Shown in pieces: positions 27,091-35,217 of a DNA stretch of 64,000 nt. The notes under the pieces were generated by a model. The model ran no database searches. It was not told the DNA's origin and was given only the letters and a program-made list of their open reading frames with translations. This DNA is from Mycolicibacterium moriokaense (GTDB taxonomy: Bacteria; Actinomycetota; Actinomycetes; Mycobacteriales; Mycobacteriaceae): positions 1-64,000 of the forward strand of contig NZ_QQBJ01000011.1 of NCBI RefSeq assembly GCF_003347205.1, read 5' to 3'. The translations under genes and the position numbers were made by a program. Each line of letters begins with the position of its first letter. The stretch's first letter is position 1.

Positions 27091-27114
27091 CTGGTCTCCG
27101 GCGCCGGAGACCAG
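27091..27114. promoter_or_regulatory. 24-bp perfect palindrome upstream of LuxR-type gene
   Basis: Arms CTGGTCTCCGGC (27091-27102) and GCCGGAGACCAG (27103-27114) are exact inverted complements with no spacer, ending 33 bases before the ATG at 27148. A TTGACA hexamer (27084-27089) lies just upstream and could be a -35 element, placing the palindrome over the promoter spacer. It could bind a dimeric regulator or fold in the leader RNA. No copy is visible upstream of the paralogous gene at 31089. Confidence 0.6.
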
Positions 27115-27147
27115 CTCTGCCATCACACCGGGGGGAAAGAGCTGCCG

Positions 27148-29784
27148 ATGAGCCGCGAATGGTCTTTGGTCGGGCGTGCCGAAGAACTGAAACTGATCGC
27201 CGATGCCACGCGCGCGGGGCCCGATCGCGCCTGCGGAATCGTGATATCGGGGTCGGCCGGCGTCGGGAAGACGCGGTTGGCCCGGGAGGCGGTGGCCGGC
27301 TGCGGCCCGCGGACGCTGCACCGGCACTGGATCGTCGGCACCGCGTCGGGCCGCGGCATTCCGCTCAGCGCGTTCGCCGACGTCGCCAGCGACTTCGGCC
27401 CCGACCCGCTGCGCCGGGTGCGGGAGGTGATCAACGCGTTGATCCGCGACCGCCCGCGGGGCCAGGTGGTGCTCGGGGTCGACGACGCCCACCTTCTCGA
27501 CGATTTGTCGGCATTCACCGTCCACCAACTCACCACCCGACGGCTGGCCACCGTGATTCTCACGATGCGCTCCGGGGAGTCCGCGCCCGACGCGATCACC
27601 GCGATCTGGAAAGATAACCTGCTGAATCGGCTGGAACTGCAACCGCTTTCGCTGGACGAGACGACGGGTCTGTTGGAGCATGCGCTCGACGGCCCCGTGC
27701 ATTCCACGAGCGCACAACGACTTTGGCAGTACACCCGAGGCAACGCACTGTATCTGCGTCACCTGCTTGAATCAGAGGTCAGCGCGGGCCGCATCGTCTG
27801 CCGGTCCGGGATGTGGTCGTGGAACGGAACACCCGCGCTCTCGCCGACGCTGGCCGAGCTCGTTGAGGCCCACATCGCGCAGGCACCCCAACCGGTCCGC
27901 GACGTTCTCGACGCGCTCGCAGTCGCCGAACCGCTGGACACCGATGTGCTCACCGCCGTCACCAACCACGACGGGCTGGCCGAAGCCGAGTTGCTGGGCC
28001 TGGTGGACATCGACGCCGGCGTGCGGCCCTCATCTGCGCGGCTCGCACATCCCATGCTCGGCGATGTCCGCCGTACCGGGTCTCTGCGGATGCGGCGGCT
28101 GCGCGGTCGCATCGCCACCGAACTCGCCCGAAAAAACAGCGCGGACCCGCGTGATCTCGTCCGTCGCGCGGTGCTGACCGTCGAGTCCGACCTCGAACCT
28201 GATCCCGGCCTGCTCAACGCCGCGACATGGGCGGCCATGCAACTGCTCGACCTGAGGCTCGCCGAGAAACTGGCCGAGTGCGCGACGGCTGCGGGCAGCG
28301 GCATCGAGGCGAAAATCAGCCACGTCATGGCCCTGAGCTGGCAGGAGCGTGGCCAGGACGCCGAAGACGTGCTGGCCCAACTGGCCGAACAGGCGTCCGG
28401 TCCGCTGGGCGCACAGATCGCACTGCTTCGCGCGCTGAACTTCACCGTAATCCTGGGCCGACCGGCGCGCGCCGAAACCGAACTCGATACCCACGTGTCC
28501 GCCGACGACGACGCCGCTGCGCCGCTCGCCGCGGCGTTGCGCGCCTTGATCGATGTGGTGCGCGGACACGCACAGGCCGCGGTCGACCGCGCCCGCGCCT
28601 GCCTCGAGTCCGCCTCCGCCAACGACCTGGCCGCGATGATGTCGATATTCGCCTTGGTCAGCGGGCTCGGCGAACTCGGCCGTCCCGACGAGGTCGAGTC
28701 CGCCGCGAACGCCGGCTACGAACTCGCCGAGCGGTCGGCCGAGGTGTCGCACCTGCGCGTCCCGCTGGCATTCCTGCACGCGTACTCATTTCGGCCGAGC
28801 GGTGCACTGGCTCGATCCGACGCAGCGATCACCCGGATCCGTCGTGACACCCACGATGTGTTGTTCGAAGGCTCGTGGGATGTCGGCGCCTCGTGGCACG
28901 CCTTCGTGGCCGCGCTCTCGGCGATGAACCACGGCAGGCTTGCCGAGGCGCGACGGCTGTGCCAGGAATCGCTGACCGATGTCGGTAGCGACCACAGCGG
29001 GCGGATGCGAAAGAGGTTCGCGCGACTGTGGCTGGCGACCGTCGCGGCCATGGCGGGCCAGAGCGACGAAGCGCGGCGAGAGTTCAGCCCGATCGAAGGG
29101 TGGGACACCGACCCGGATGCACTCGGCTGGCAGGGCGACCGAGCCATCGCGCACGCGTGGGTGTGTGCGGCTGAAGGCGCCGTCTCTCAAGCAGTTTCAA
29201 TTGCCCGCACCGCGGCCGAGCAGGAATGCCTGCTGGGCCGGGCGGCGTGGGAGGTGCTGCTGTTGCAGACCGCGACCCAGTTCGGCGACCACACCACCGC
29301 CGCGAGGCTGGCGCATCTGGGCGAGCACGTCGGCGGTCCACGTGCGTGCGCGGCGGCCGCTCACGCCGCGGCACTGCAAGCCAAAGACGGCGATGGATTG
29401 CTGCACGCATCAAGTCAATACGAGCAATTCGGCGATCGGCTGGCCGCCGCTGATGCCGCCGCCCAAGCCGTCGTCGCCTACCAGAACACCGGGCGTAGCG
29501 GTGCGGCGCTGTCGGCGACCGCGGTGGCCCAGAGGTTGAACACCGAATGCCAGGGCGCCCGGACTCCGGCAATCGTTGCGGCGAACACTCGGCAGCCCTT
29601 CACGCCACGGCAGCGTGAGATCATATCGCTTGCTGCACAGGGGCTGTCGAACAAGCAGGTCGCCGAGCGGCTCAGCATGTCCGTCCGATCCATCGAAGGA
29701 CACCTGTTCCGCGCCTCGCAGCGCGTCGGGGCCAACAACCGCGAGCAGCTGGTCGCCATCCTCCAAGGCGCCCGGTCCGTGTGA
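27148..29784 (+). CDS. Large LuxR-family ATP-binding regulator (MalT/STAND-like), copy 1
   Basis: An 878-residue regulator. Residues 7-12 start the LVGRAEEL motif typical of these ATPases; Walker A is GSAGVGKT (35-42) and Walker B VVLGVDDAH (107-115). A long helical middle (about 240-800) is TPR-like. The C-terminal ~60 residues are a LuxR/GerE helix-turn-helix (TPRQREIISLAAQGLSNKQVAERL..., MSVRSIEGHLFRAS). Such proteins couple ligand or protein sensing to ATP binding and DNA binding. A GGGGGGAAAG ribosome site precedes the ATG. The gene at 31089 encodes a close paralogue with the same domain order and nearly the same length. Target genes unknown; nearby lpqH is a candidate. Confidence 0.9.
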   Translation: MSREWSLVGRAEELKLIADATRAGPDRACGIVISGSAGVGKTRLAREAVAGCGPRTLHRHWIVGTASGRGIPLSAFADVASDFGPDPLRRVREVINALIRDRPRGQVVLGVDDAHLLDDLSAFTVHQLTTRRLATVILTMRSGESAPDAITAIWKDNLLNRLELQPLSLDETTGLLEHALDGPVHSTSAQRLWQYTRGNALYLRHLLESEVSAGRIVCRSGMWSWNGTPALSPTLAELVEAHIAQAPQPVRDVLDALAVAEPLDTDVLTAVTNHDGLAEAELLGLVDIDAGVRPSSARLAHPMLGDVRRTGSLRMRRLRGRIATELARKNSADPRDLVRRAVLTVESDLEPDPGLLNAATWAAMQLLDLRLAEKLAECATAAGSGIEAKISHVMALSWQERGQDAEDVLAQLAEQASGPLGAQIALLRALNFTVILGRPARAETELDTHVSADDDAAAPLAAALRALIDVVRGHAQAAVDRARACLESASANDLAAMMSIFALVSGLGELGRPDEVESAANAGYELAERSAEVSHLRVPLAFLHAYSFRPSGALARSDAAITRIRRDTHDVLFEGSWDVGASWHAFVAALSAMNHGRLAEARRLCQESLTDVGSDHSGRMRKRFARLWLATVAAMAGQSDEARREFSPIEGWDTDPDALGWQGDRAIAHAWVCAAEGAVSQAVSIARTAAEQECLLGRAAWEVLLLQTATQFGDHTTAARLAHLGEHVGGPRACAAAAHAAALQAKDGDGLLHASSQYEQFGDRLAAADAAAQAVVAYQNTGRSGAALSATAVAQRLNTECQGARTPAIVAANTRQPFTPRQREIISLAAQGLSNKQVAERLSMSVRSIEGHLFRASQRVGANNREQLVAILQGARSV

Positions 29785-29795
29785 GACCGCGGGGC

Positions 29796-30134
29796 CTACC
29801 CGTGCAAACTGCGCCGGAATGCGGCGTCGGAGGTGGCCTTCTGACGCTTCAGCGCGGCTTTGAGGTTGATGCTCGGATGCCGGGAGTCGAAACGGACCCG
29901 GCCGGTGCGCGGATTCACCAGCAACGGGACCCGCGCACCCACCATCACGTCGATCATGTTCGGCTCCAACAGCCACGATCGTGACTGCTTGAGTTCCACG
30001 CGTTCCCGCTTGCCGTCCAGAACGTACTCGACGACATACTTCATGCGGGTCACCGTCTCTCCGTCCTGGTGGCGACCGACGGAATGGACGGCTGCGGTGA
30101 TCACGGTGCCTTCGGCCGAACGCTCTTCTGCCAC
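29796..30134 (-). CDS. Uncharacterised beta-rich small protein downstream of lpqH
   Basis: A 112-residue protein from a GTG at 30134. Predicted strands alternate: GTVITAAVHSVGRHQDG, MKYVVEYVLDGKRERVELKQ, then VGARVPLLVNPRTGRVRFDSRHP, followed by a basic helical tail. The 'VxVLVNP...RVRFD' ending is reminiscent of DUF3592-type proteins, but there are no membrane helices, so I do not assign that family. It starts 29 bases after the lpqH stop on the same strand, so it is probably co-transcribed with lpqH, and it is convergent with LuxR copy 1. Confidence 0.55.
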   Translation of the reverse strand: MAEERSAEGTVITAAVHSVGRHQDGETVTRMKYVVEYVLDGKRERVELKQSRSWLLEPNMIDVMVGARVPLLVNPRTGRVRFDSRHPSINLKAALKRQKATSDAAFRRSLHG

Positions 30135-30163
30135 TGCCCTTACCCTTTCACCGGCTCGCGGCC

Positions 30164-30649
30164 CTACGGGCAGGTGACGTTGATTTCGAACGGCTTGTTC
30201 ACCGGCTGCAGCGGGTTGGCCATGTCGACACCCACGGCCGTACCCGAGATCGTGTAGCTGTCACCGTCTTTGGTGGCGGTGGCATCGCCCTGGCCGGCGC
30301 CGCTCTGATAGGCGAGTGTGACACCGTTGACGTTGCCCAGGCCCACGGACGTGACCTCGGGTGAATCGCCTTCGCTGACGACTGCGCCGATGCCCGTCGC
30401 CGCGTCGCCGATTGCGATGTTCATGTTCCCGCCCATGGCGCTGCACACGACCGTGCCGGCGACGTCCTGGTCCTGACCGTCGATGGTGACCTGCGGCCCG
30501 CCCGCTCCCGCGGACGCAGTTGCCGCGTCATTGCCGGCCCCGGCCGACGAAGCGGGAGTCTCGGGCTTCTTGTCATCCGACGAACAACCGGACACGCCGG
30601 CTACGACGAAGGCCGCACCGACCACGGCCACCAGGACGCTCTGCTTCAC
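30164..30649 (-). CDS. lpqH: 19-kDa lipoprotein antigen LpqH
   Basis: A 161-residue lipoprotein very similar to remembered M. tuberculosis LpqH. It has a GTG start ([11 protein letters not shown]), lipobox VSGC (Cys22), a Ser/Thr/Ala-rich linker, then a conserved C-terminal domain with the stretches [27 protein letters not shown] and [17 protein letters not shown]. LpqH is an abundant, glycosylated surface lipoprotein and TLR2 agonist. An ATG 33 bases upstream (30682) is possible, but the GTG matches the known protein. In M. tuberculosis lpqH lies elsewhere (Rv3763), so this is a relocated or additional copy. Two TGGGGTA-type dyads lie 67-142 bases upstream. Confidence 0.92.
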   Translation of the reverse strand: MKQSVLVAVVGAAFVVAGVSGCSSDDKKPETPASSAGAGNDAATASAGAGGPQVTIDGQDQDVAGTVVCSAMGGNMNIAIGDAATGIGAVVSEGDSPEVTSVGLGNVNGVTLAYQSGAGQGDATATKDGDSYTISGTAVGVDMANPLQPVNKPFEINVTCP

Positions 30650-30715
30650 CGGGGCTGACCCGATGCCGAAGTGATCTCTCATGACAGCAACGTATTTCGG
30701 TCGCGATCCGCCGGA

Positions 30716-30735
30716 TGGGGTAATGGGCTACCCCA
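30716..30735. promoter_or_regulatory. TGGGGTA-N6-TACCCCA dyad, site 1 (lpqH side)
   Basis: Perfect inverted repeat TGGGGTA (30716-30722) and TACCCCA (30729-30735) with the six-base spacer ATGGGC; one further A-T pair extends the arms to 8 bp. It lies 67 bases upstream of the lpqH GTG start and points to a dimeric DNA-binding protein. LuxR/NarL-type proteins recognise related TACYYMT heptamers, so the flanking LuxR genes are natural candidates. This is inference. Confidence 0.55.
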
Positions 30736-30771
30736 TTCTGGGGTCGGGTCGAGCCCGGTACCAAGGCGAAT

Positions 30772-30791
30772 TGGAGTAGCCGCTTACCCCA
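30772..30791. promoter_or_regulatory. TGGAGTA-N6-TACCCCA dyad, site 2 (65-residue gene side)
   Basis: Same dyad as site 1 with one substitution (TGGAGTA at 30772-30778; TACCCCA at 30785-30791; spacer GCCGCT). Its centre lies 56 bp from the centre of site 1. It ends 33 bases before the ATG of the 65-residue gene at 30825, so a bound protein would overlap that promoter. Confidence 0.5.
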
Positions 30792-30824
30792 GCCGGGCTC
30801 GCTCAGCGGCATCAGTGTGGACCC

Positions 30825-31022
30825 ATGGCCGACGATCCCCGCCGCGCCGAGGCGCTCAACCGATTGCCCTTGCCGTATGCGACCGCACTTCGATTGCGCG
30901 ACGCAGGCTGCGCCGACGCGACGATCGCCGATTGGATCGGGGTGGACCGAGAAGTATTGCCGACGTTGATGCAGGTGGCCGAGGCCAAATTGGCAGCCGC
31001 GTCCGAACCGCCATCGATCTGA
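30825..31022 (+). CDS. 65-residue helical protein with sigma-region-4-like pattern
   Basis: A small protein, MADDPRRAEALNRLPLPYATALRLRDAG..., followed by a second helix pair (ATIADWIGVDREVLPTLMQVAEAKL). The pattern 'LPLxYATALRLRDAG...IAxxLGVexxxlxxLlxxAexKL' resembles the helix-turn-helix of sigma-70 region 4. I have seen similar short mycobacterial proteins, but no function is established that I know. It is divergent from lpqH, upstream of LuxR copy 2 on the same strand, and has dyad site 2 just in front of it. Confidence 0.65.
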   Translation: MADDPRRAEALNRLPLPYATALRLRDAGCADATIADWIGVDREVLPTLMQVAEAKLAAASEPPSI

Positions 31023-31088
31023 ATTTCAGCGCAAGCGTCAATACGCAGCTTTGCTGCAAGCGGCATCGAGTGAGGCTACGATCTGCCG

Positions 31089-33710
31089 GTGATCCGTGAC
31101 TGGCCGCTGGTCGGGCGAGCGGAAGAGCTTGCTTTGATCACGGCCTCCGGCCGGCCCGATCCAGACCGGGCGTGCGGGATCGTGTTGTCCGGCGCGGCCG
31201 GTGTCGGCAAGACGCGGATCGCGCGGGAAGCGTTGGCGGCAACCGCTCCTCGTGCGGCGAGGCGTCGGTGGATCGCCGCGACGGCATCGGCACGCGACAT
31301 TCCACTGGGCGCATTCGCCGATGTCGTCAGCGACTTCGGCCCAGACCCACTGCGGCGGGTACGTGAGGCGATCGACGGGTTGGTCGGCGACGGTTGCGAC
31401 GGACAGGTGATAGTCGGTGTCGACGATGCGCATCTGCTCGACGACCTGTCGGCATTCACGGTCCACCAGCTGGTCCTGCGCCGGCTGGCGACCGTCGTAC
31501 TGACCGTTCGCACCGGAGAACCGGCACCGGATGCGATCACGTCGATCTGGAAAGACCAACACCTGACCCGGCTTGAACTGCAACCACTGTCACTGGAGGA
31601 GATAGTGGCACTGGCCGAGCTGGTACTCGATGGGCCAGTGGATTCTTACAGCGCACAACGTCTTTGGCAGTACACCCTGGGCAATGCGCTGTATCTGAGG
31701 CATCTCCTGGAAAACGAGGTCAACGCGGGGCGCATGCAGCAACGCTCCGGTGTCTGGGTGTGGCACGGCCAACCCACACTGTCGCCGACACTCACCGAGC
31801 TGCTATCCGCGCGGCTGGTGGACGTAGCGACCGACGTCCGTGATGTGCTCGACGCCCTCGGCATGGCCGAACCGTTGGACTCCGATGTCTTGGCGGCTGT
31901 CGTCGGCGCCGACGCCCTTGCCGAGGCCGAGACCCTCGGCCTCGTCGCGGTCGACCATGGCTCGCGGCGGGCATCCGTTCGGCTTGCGCACCCGCTACTC
32001 GGCGAGGCCAACCGCACCAATACCTTTCGCCTTCAGCGTCTTCGCGGCCGCCTGGCCGACGAATTGTCCCGAACAACCTCGGACCCACGCGATCTGGTGC
32101 GACGCGCCGTGCTCACCACGCAGTCCGATCTCGCACCTGATCCTGCGCTACTCGTCGCGGCCGCGTCGACCGCATTGCAGCTGAGCGACCTGAAACTCGC
32201 CGAATCGCTGGCGGAGCGCGCCGCAGTCGCAGGCGGCGGACCGGAGGCGCGGATCATTCAGGCCATGTCGGTCACGTGGCAGGAACGCGGGACGGACGCC
32301 GCCGCGATCCTCGCGGCGCTGGCCGCAGAAACCACTGGTCCGATCCGGGCTCAGATCGGAATTCTTCGCGCGCTGCTCTTCGCTGCCAGTCTGGGCGATG
32401 CAGCCAGTGCCGAAAGAGAACTCGACTTAGCGATTCCGGGTGACGAAGACGCCGCAAAAGGGACCGCGATGAGCTTGCGCGCTCTTATCGCTCTCATCCG
32501 CGGACGCTCTGGACAGGCTGTCGAGTCAGCCGCCGAGGCGATGGCCGGCTTCACCGGAAACAGCCTCGCCACGATGGTGTCCGTCTGGACCGTCGTGGCC
32601 GGTCTCGGCGATCTGGGCCGCGCCGGCGAGATCGCACCGGTTGCCAACGGCGGCTACCGGCTTGCCGAGAGTGCCGCCGAAGTATCGCATCTGCGGCTGC
32701 CCCTGGCGGCCCTACACGGCGTCGCGTACCGGCTCAGCGGGATGCTGACCGACGCCGACGCCCTCTTCGCGCGCATTCGATCCGACACCATCGATATCCC
32801 TTTCCAACAGGAGTGGCACGGCTTCTTCACCGGGTTGGCGGCGGCGGGGCGTGGCGACCTCGGAGCCGCGCAACGGTCGTTACGAGAAGTGCTCGCCCAT
32901 CTGGAAAGCAGCGATGGCGCGCGGATGACAAAGGGATTTGCGCGGTCATGGCTGGCCACCTCGTTCGGAATGGCGGGCAACGCTGCCGACGCCCGACGCG
33001 AGTTCGACGCGATCGACTGGTGGACTGCCGACCCCGACGCATGCGAGTGGGATGCGGAAGTATGCCTCGCAGAGGCGTGGGTATGTGCCGCGGAAGGTGC
33101 TACCTCGCAGGCGATCTCAGTCGCTCGGACAGCGGCGGGGAAGGAAAGCGAGCGGGGCCGCTGCGCATGGGAGGTCGCGCTGTTGCAGGCGGCGACGCAG
33201 TTCGGCGACTGCACCACCGCAGCGCGGTTGGCGGAGTTGGCAGGCAGGGTCCAAGGCCCGCGGGCGCCTGCGGCGGCCGCTCATGCTGCGGCGCTGGCAT
33301 CCGGCAGCGGCAACGCGCTGCTCGACAGCTCTCGCCAATACGAGGGATTTGGTGATCGCATCGCCGCGACGGACGCCGCGGCGCAGGCTGTCATCGCCTA
33401 CCAGGATGCCGGGTTGCGGGGGAAGGCACTGACCGCCTCGGCCGTCGTCCAACGCCTGGCCGCCGAATGCGGCGGAGCTCAGACCCCGGCGGTGCGGGCA
33501 GTGTCGTCGCCCCAACCGTTCACCGTTCGGCAGCGGGAGATCATTTCGCTTGCCGCGCAAGGGCTCTCCAACAAGGAGATCGCTGACCGGCTCACGATGT
33601 CGATCCGCTCGGTCGAGGGACACCTCTTCCGCGCGTCCCAACGCGTCGGCGCCAACAGCCGCGATCAACTGATCGCCATCATGGCGGGGGCAAGCACCGT
33701 CCCCACGTGA
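31089..33710 (+). CDS. Large LuxR-family ATP-binding regulator, copy 2 (paralogue of 27148)
   Basis: An 873-residue paralogue of the regulator at 27148-29784, starting at a GTG (VIRDWPLVGRAEEL). Walker A GAAGVGKT (35-42), Walker B VIVGVDDAH, the AQRLWQYTLGNALYLRHLLE stretch, and the C-terminal LuxR helix-turn-helix (RQREIISLAAQGLSNKEIADRLTMS) align throughout with copy 1, so the two arose by duplication. The DNA-recognition helices differ only by conservative changes (SIRSVEGHLFRAS versus SVRSIEGHLFRAS), so they may bind the same sites. The 24-bp palindrome in front of copy 1 is not repeated here. It is separated from the 65-residue gene by 66 bases. Confidence 0.9.
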   Translation: MIRDWPLVGRAEELALITASGRPDPDRACGIVLSGAAGVGKTRIAREALAATAPRAARRRWIAATASARDIPLGAFADVVSDFGPDPLRRVREAIDGLVGDGCDGQVIVGVDDAHLLDDLSAFTVHQLVLRRLATVVLTVRTGEPAPDAITSIWKDQHLTRLELQPLSLEEIVALAELVLDGPVDSYSAQRLWQYTLGNALYLRHLLENEVNAGRMQQRSGVWVWHGQPTLSPTLTELLSARLVDVATDVRDVLDALGMAEPLDSDVLAAVVGADALAEAETLGLVAVDHGSRRASVRLAHPLLGEANRTNTFRLQRLRGRLADELSRTTSDPRDLVRRAVLTTQSDLAPDPALLVAAASTALQLSDLKLAESLAERAAVAGGGPEARIIQAMSVTWQERGTDAAAILAALAAETTGPIRAQIGILRALLFAASLGDAASAERELDLAIPGDEDAAKGTAMSLRALIALIRGRSGQAVESAAEAMAGFTGNSLATMVSVWTVVAGLGDLGRAGEIAPVANGGYRLAESAAEVSHLRLPLAALHGVAYRLSGMLTDADALFARIRSDTIDIPFQQEWHGFFTGLAAAGRGDLGAAQRSLREVLAHLESSDGARMTKGFARSWLATSFGMAGNAADARREFDAIDWWTADPDACEWDAEVCLAEAWVCAAEGATSQAISVARTAAGKESERGRCAWEVALLQAATQFGDCTTAARLAELAGRVQGPRAPAAAAHAAALASGSGNALLDSSRQYEGFGDRIAATDAAAQAVIAYQDAGLRGKALTASAVVQRLAAECGGAQTPAVRAVSSPQPFTVRQREIISLAAQGLSNKEIADRLTMSIRSVEGHLFRASQRVGANSRDQLIAIMAGASTVPT

Positions 33711-33776
33711 TCGTTGCACGCGATTACGGGGCGGGGTTGACGACAATTCTCACCGCGACCGGCCTCGGCCAAACTG

Positions 33777-33812
33777 CCGGGGTCGGTCGCAGTGGCTGTG
33801 TTGTTGTCGGAC
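33777..33812 (-). repeat. Out-of-frame remnant of the DNNTATAT repeat after the stop codon
   Basis: Directly downstream (minus strand) of the repeat-protein stop at 33820, the DNA again encodes S-DNNTATATDPGS in a different frame. It closely matches the in-frame copy about 100 bases upstream (DNNTNNTATATDPGS). This indicates that the coding sequence once extended farther and was cut short by an indel near its 3' end. Confidence 0.6.
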
Positions 33813-33819
33813 TGACCCG

Positions 33820-34896
33820 TTACGGCGTCGGCGTGATAACGGTGTTCCCGCCGCTCGCGTCGGCGGTGTAGCCGTCGGCGCCATTGCTGAGGTTGCCTGC
33901 CGAGGCGTAACTTCCGGGGTCCGTCGCCGTAGCGGTGTTATTGGTGTTGTTGTCGCCTCCACCTCCGGCGGCCGCGCCGGCCGGAGGATCGTAGGACGAT
34001 CCGGTGTTGGTGGCGGTAGCCGTGTTGTTGGCATTGTTGTTGCCGATTGCGCCCGCTCCGGCCGCGCCGTTGGTCGCGGTCGCGGTGTTGTTGGTGTTGT
34101 TGTCGCCCCACACGCCCGCCCCGGCTGCTCCATTGGTCGCGGTCGCCTGGTTGCCGGCGTTGTTGTCGCCGAGATAACCGGCTTGCGCCAGGGAGGGACG
34201 CGACTGACCGTCGTCGAGCAGCCATTCGCCCTCGGCGGTGGCGGTATTGCCGCTGTTTCCGGAGCCACCGACCCCGGCAAAGGACTGTGCTCCGTCAGCG
34301 GCCGTCGCGGTATTGCGGCTGTTGTTGGCCTGCTCGATCCAGTAGAGCGTGGGGTCGTAGCCCGCATACGCCGTGCTGCCGGTGCCGGTCGCGGTGGCGG
34401 TGTTTCGGTTACCGTGGCCTGCCACGGCGACGTTGTTGATGCCGTCCGCGCGGGCAGTGTTGAAGTACCCGCCGGAAGCCGTCGCCCGGTTGTTGGTGCC
34501 AGTGGCGATCGCGGTGTTGAAGAACCCGTTGGCCGTCGCAGTGCTGCCCGACCCGGTCGCGATCGCCACCGAACCCACATTGCGGGCACTGGCAGTGTTA
34601 CTGGTACGCAGAATCATGTTGGAGGACAACCCGATCCCGGGCGCCACACCCACCGACACCGCGGGCAGATTCGACCGTGTCGCGGGCCTGGGCGCGGGGC
34701 CCTCCCCCGTCGCGGGAGTGTCCACTGCCGCCGGATTCTCCGTCGCCGGTGCCGCCGACGCGGCCCACGGCGCAGCGAACGCCGCGGCGCCGATACCCAG
34801 CGCCACTGCCAGCGCACCGACCCGTCCCACATGCTGACCCGAAGCGGCGATCACCGTGTCACGCACCTCAACCCGCGGCGTGCTGTGCTTACCCAT
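33820..34896 (-). CDS. Exported Asn/Thr/Ala-repeat protein
   Basis: A 358-residue protein with a Sec-type signal (basic start, hydrophobic ~27-48, likely cleavage after the ASAAP region). The mature part is almost wholly short repeats of the form (N/D)NN-x-NTATATxGxxGxG: NRNTATATGTGS, NTATAADGAQS, NNTNNTATATNGAAGAG and others, at about 14-25 residue spacing. Repeated N-T-A-T-A strands with Gly turns suggest a stacked beta-roll or beta-solenoid, as in YadA-head-like proteins, but no anchor domain is present. The first ~17 residues (MGKHSTPRVEVRDTV) resemble the N-terminus of the protein at 79-1479. No known family recognised; secreted or surface-associated by inference. The dyad at 35106 lies about 210 bases upstream. 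Confidence 0.75.
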   Translation of the reverse strand: MGKHSTPRVEVRDTVIAASGQHVGRVGALAVALGIGAAAFAAPWAASAAPATENPAAVDTPATGEGPAPRPATRSNLPAVSVGVAPGIGLSSNMILRTSNTASARNVGSVAIATGSGSTATANGFFNTAIATGTNNRATASGGYFNTARADGINNVAVAGHGNRNTATATGTGSTAYAGYDPTLYWIEQANNSRNTATAADGAQSFAGVGGSGNSGNTATAEGEWLLDDGQSRPSLAQAGYLGDNNAGNQATATNGAAGAGVWGDNNTNNTATATNGAAGAGAIGNNNANNTATATNTGSSYDPPAGAAAGGGGDNNTNNTATATDPGSYASAGNLSNGADGYTADASGGNTVITPTP

Positions 34897-35217
34897 GACA
34901 TTCCTTCCAATAAGGGGAGTGTGGCCCGTGATGGCTCAGGAAGCCCGAGCCCGCGTTTGCTGAATTTTCCGCTGCGTCAATAATGGGGATCAGCCCGGTG
35001 AACTGCGGGAATCCGACAGCAACCAAACTGCTGATCGCGCCCCTTCGCCCTGCGGCCTGCTTCCCACGCATAAGTAGGAACTTCCCAGGGTTCTTTCAGG
35101 TCCGTTGGGGTAAGGCACTACCCCACTTTCACAACCGTCAGCTACCAGCCGTTGGAGTACAGATGGACGTCACCCCGGATGCTCGACCAACCGTGGCGTA
35201 TTTGCTGTCGCGCTAGT
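34897..35217. other. 321-bp intergenic region upstream of repeat protein
   Basis: Between the start of the repeat protein and the 3' end of the P450 gene (both minus strand). It is less GC-rich than its neighbours. An AAGGAA ribosome site lies just before the ATG at 34896. The only clear regulatory element is dyad site 3. Short open frames in either direction have no ribosome site, unusual composition and no recognisable features, so I do not call a gene here. Confidence 0.6.
35106..35125. promoter_or_regulatory. TGGGGTA-N6-TACCCCA dyad, site 3 (repeat-protein side)
   Basis: Perfect copy of the site 1 arms (TGGGGTA at 35106-35112; TACCCCA at 35119-35125) with an unrelated spacer (AGGCAC). 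It is 210 bases upstream of the repeat-protein start on the minus strand and lies behind the P450 gene. With sites 1 and 2 it defines a shared motif across the island. Confidence 0.55.

Noticed and set aside
27078-27617. Alternative open frame over the start of LuxR copy 1
   Set aside because: Arg-rich frame lacking a domain; the LuxR frame has the Walker motifs.
30731-30743. CCCCA-TTC-TGGGG small inverted repeat next to dyad site 1
   Set aside because: Shares bases with the dyad and has only a 5-bp arm; probably an effect of the G/C-rich local sequence.
34983-35216. Possible 77-residue gene in the intergenic region
   Set aside because: No ribosome site and no recognisable features; it overlaps dyad site 3 and looks like chance open frame.
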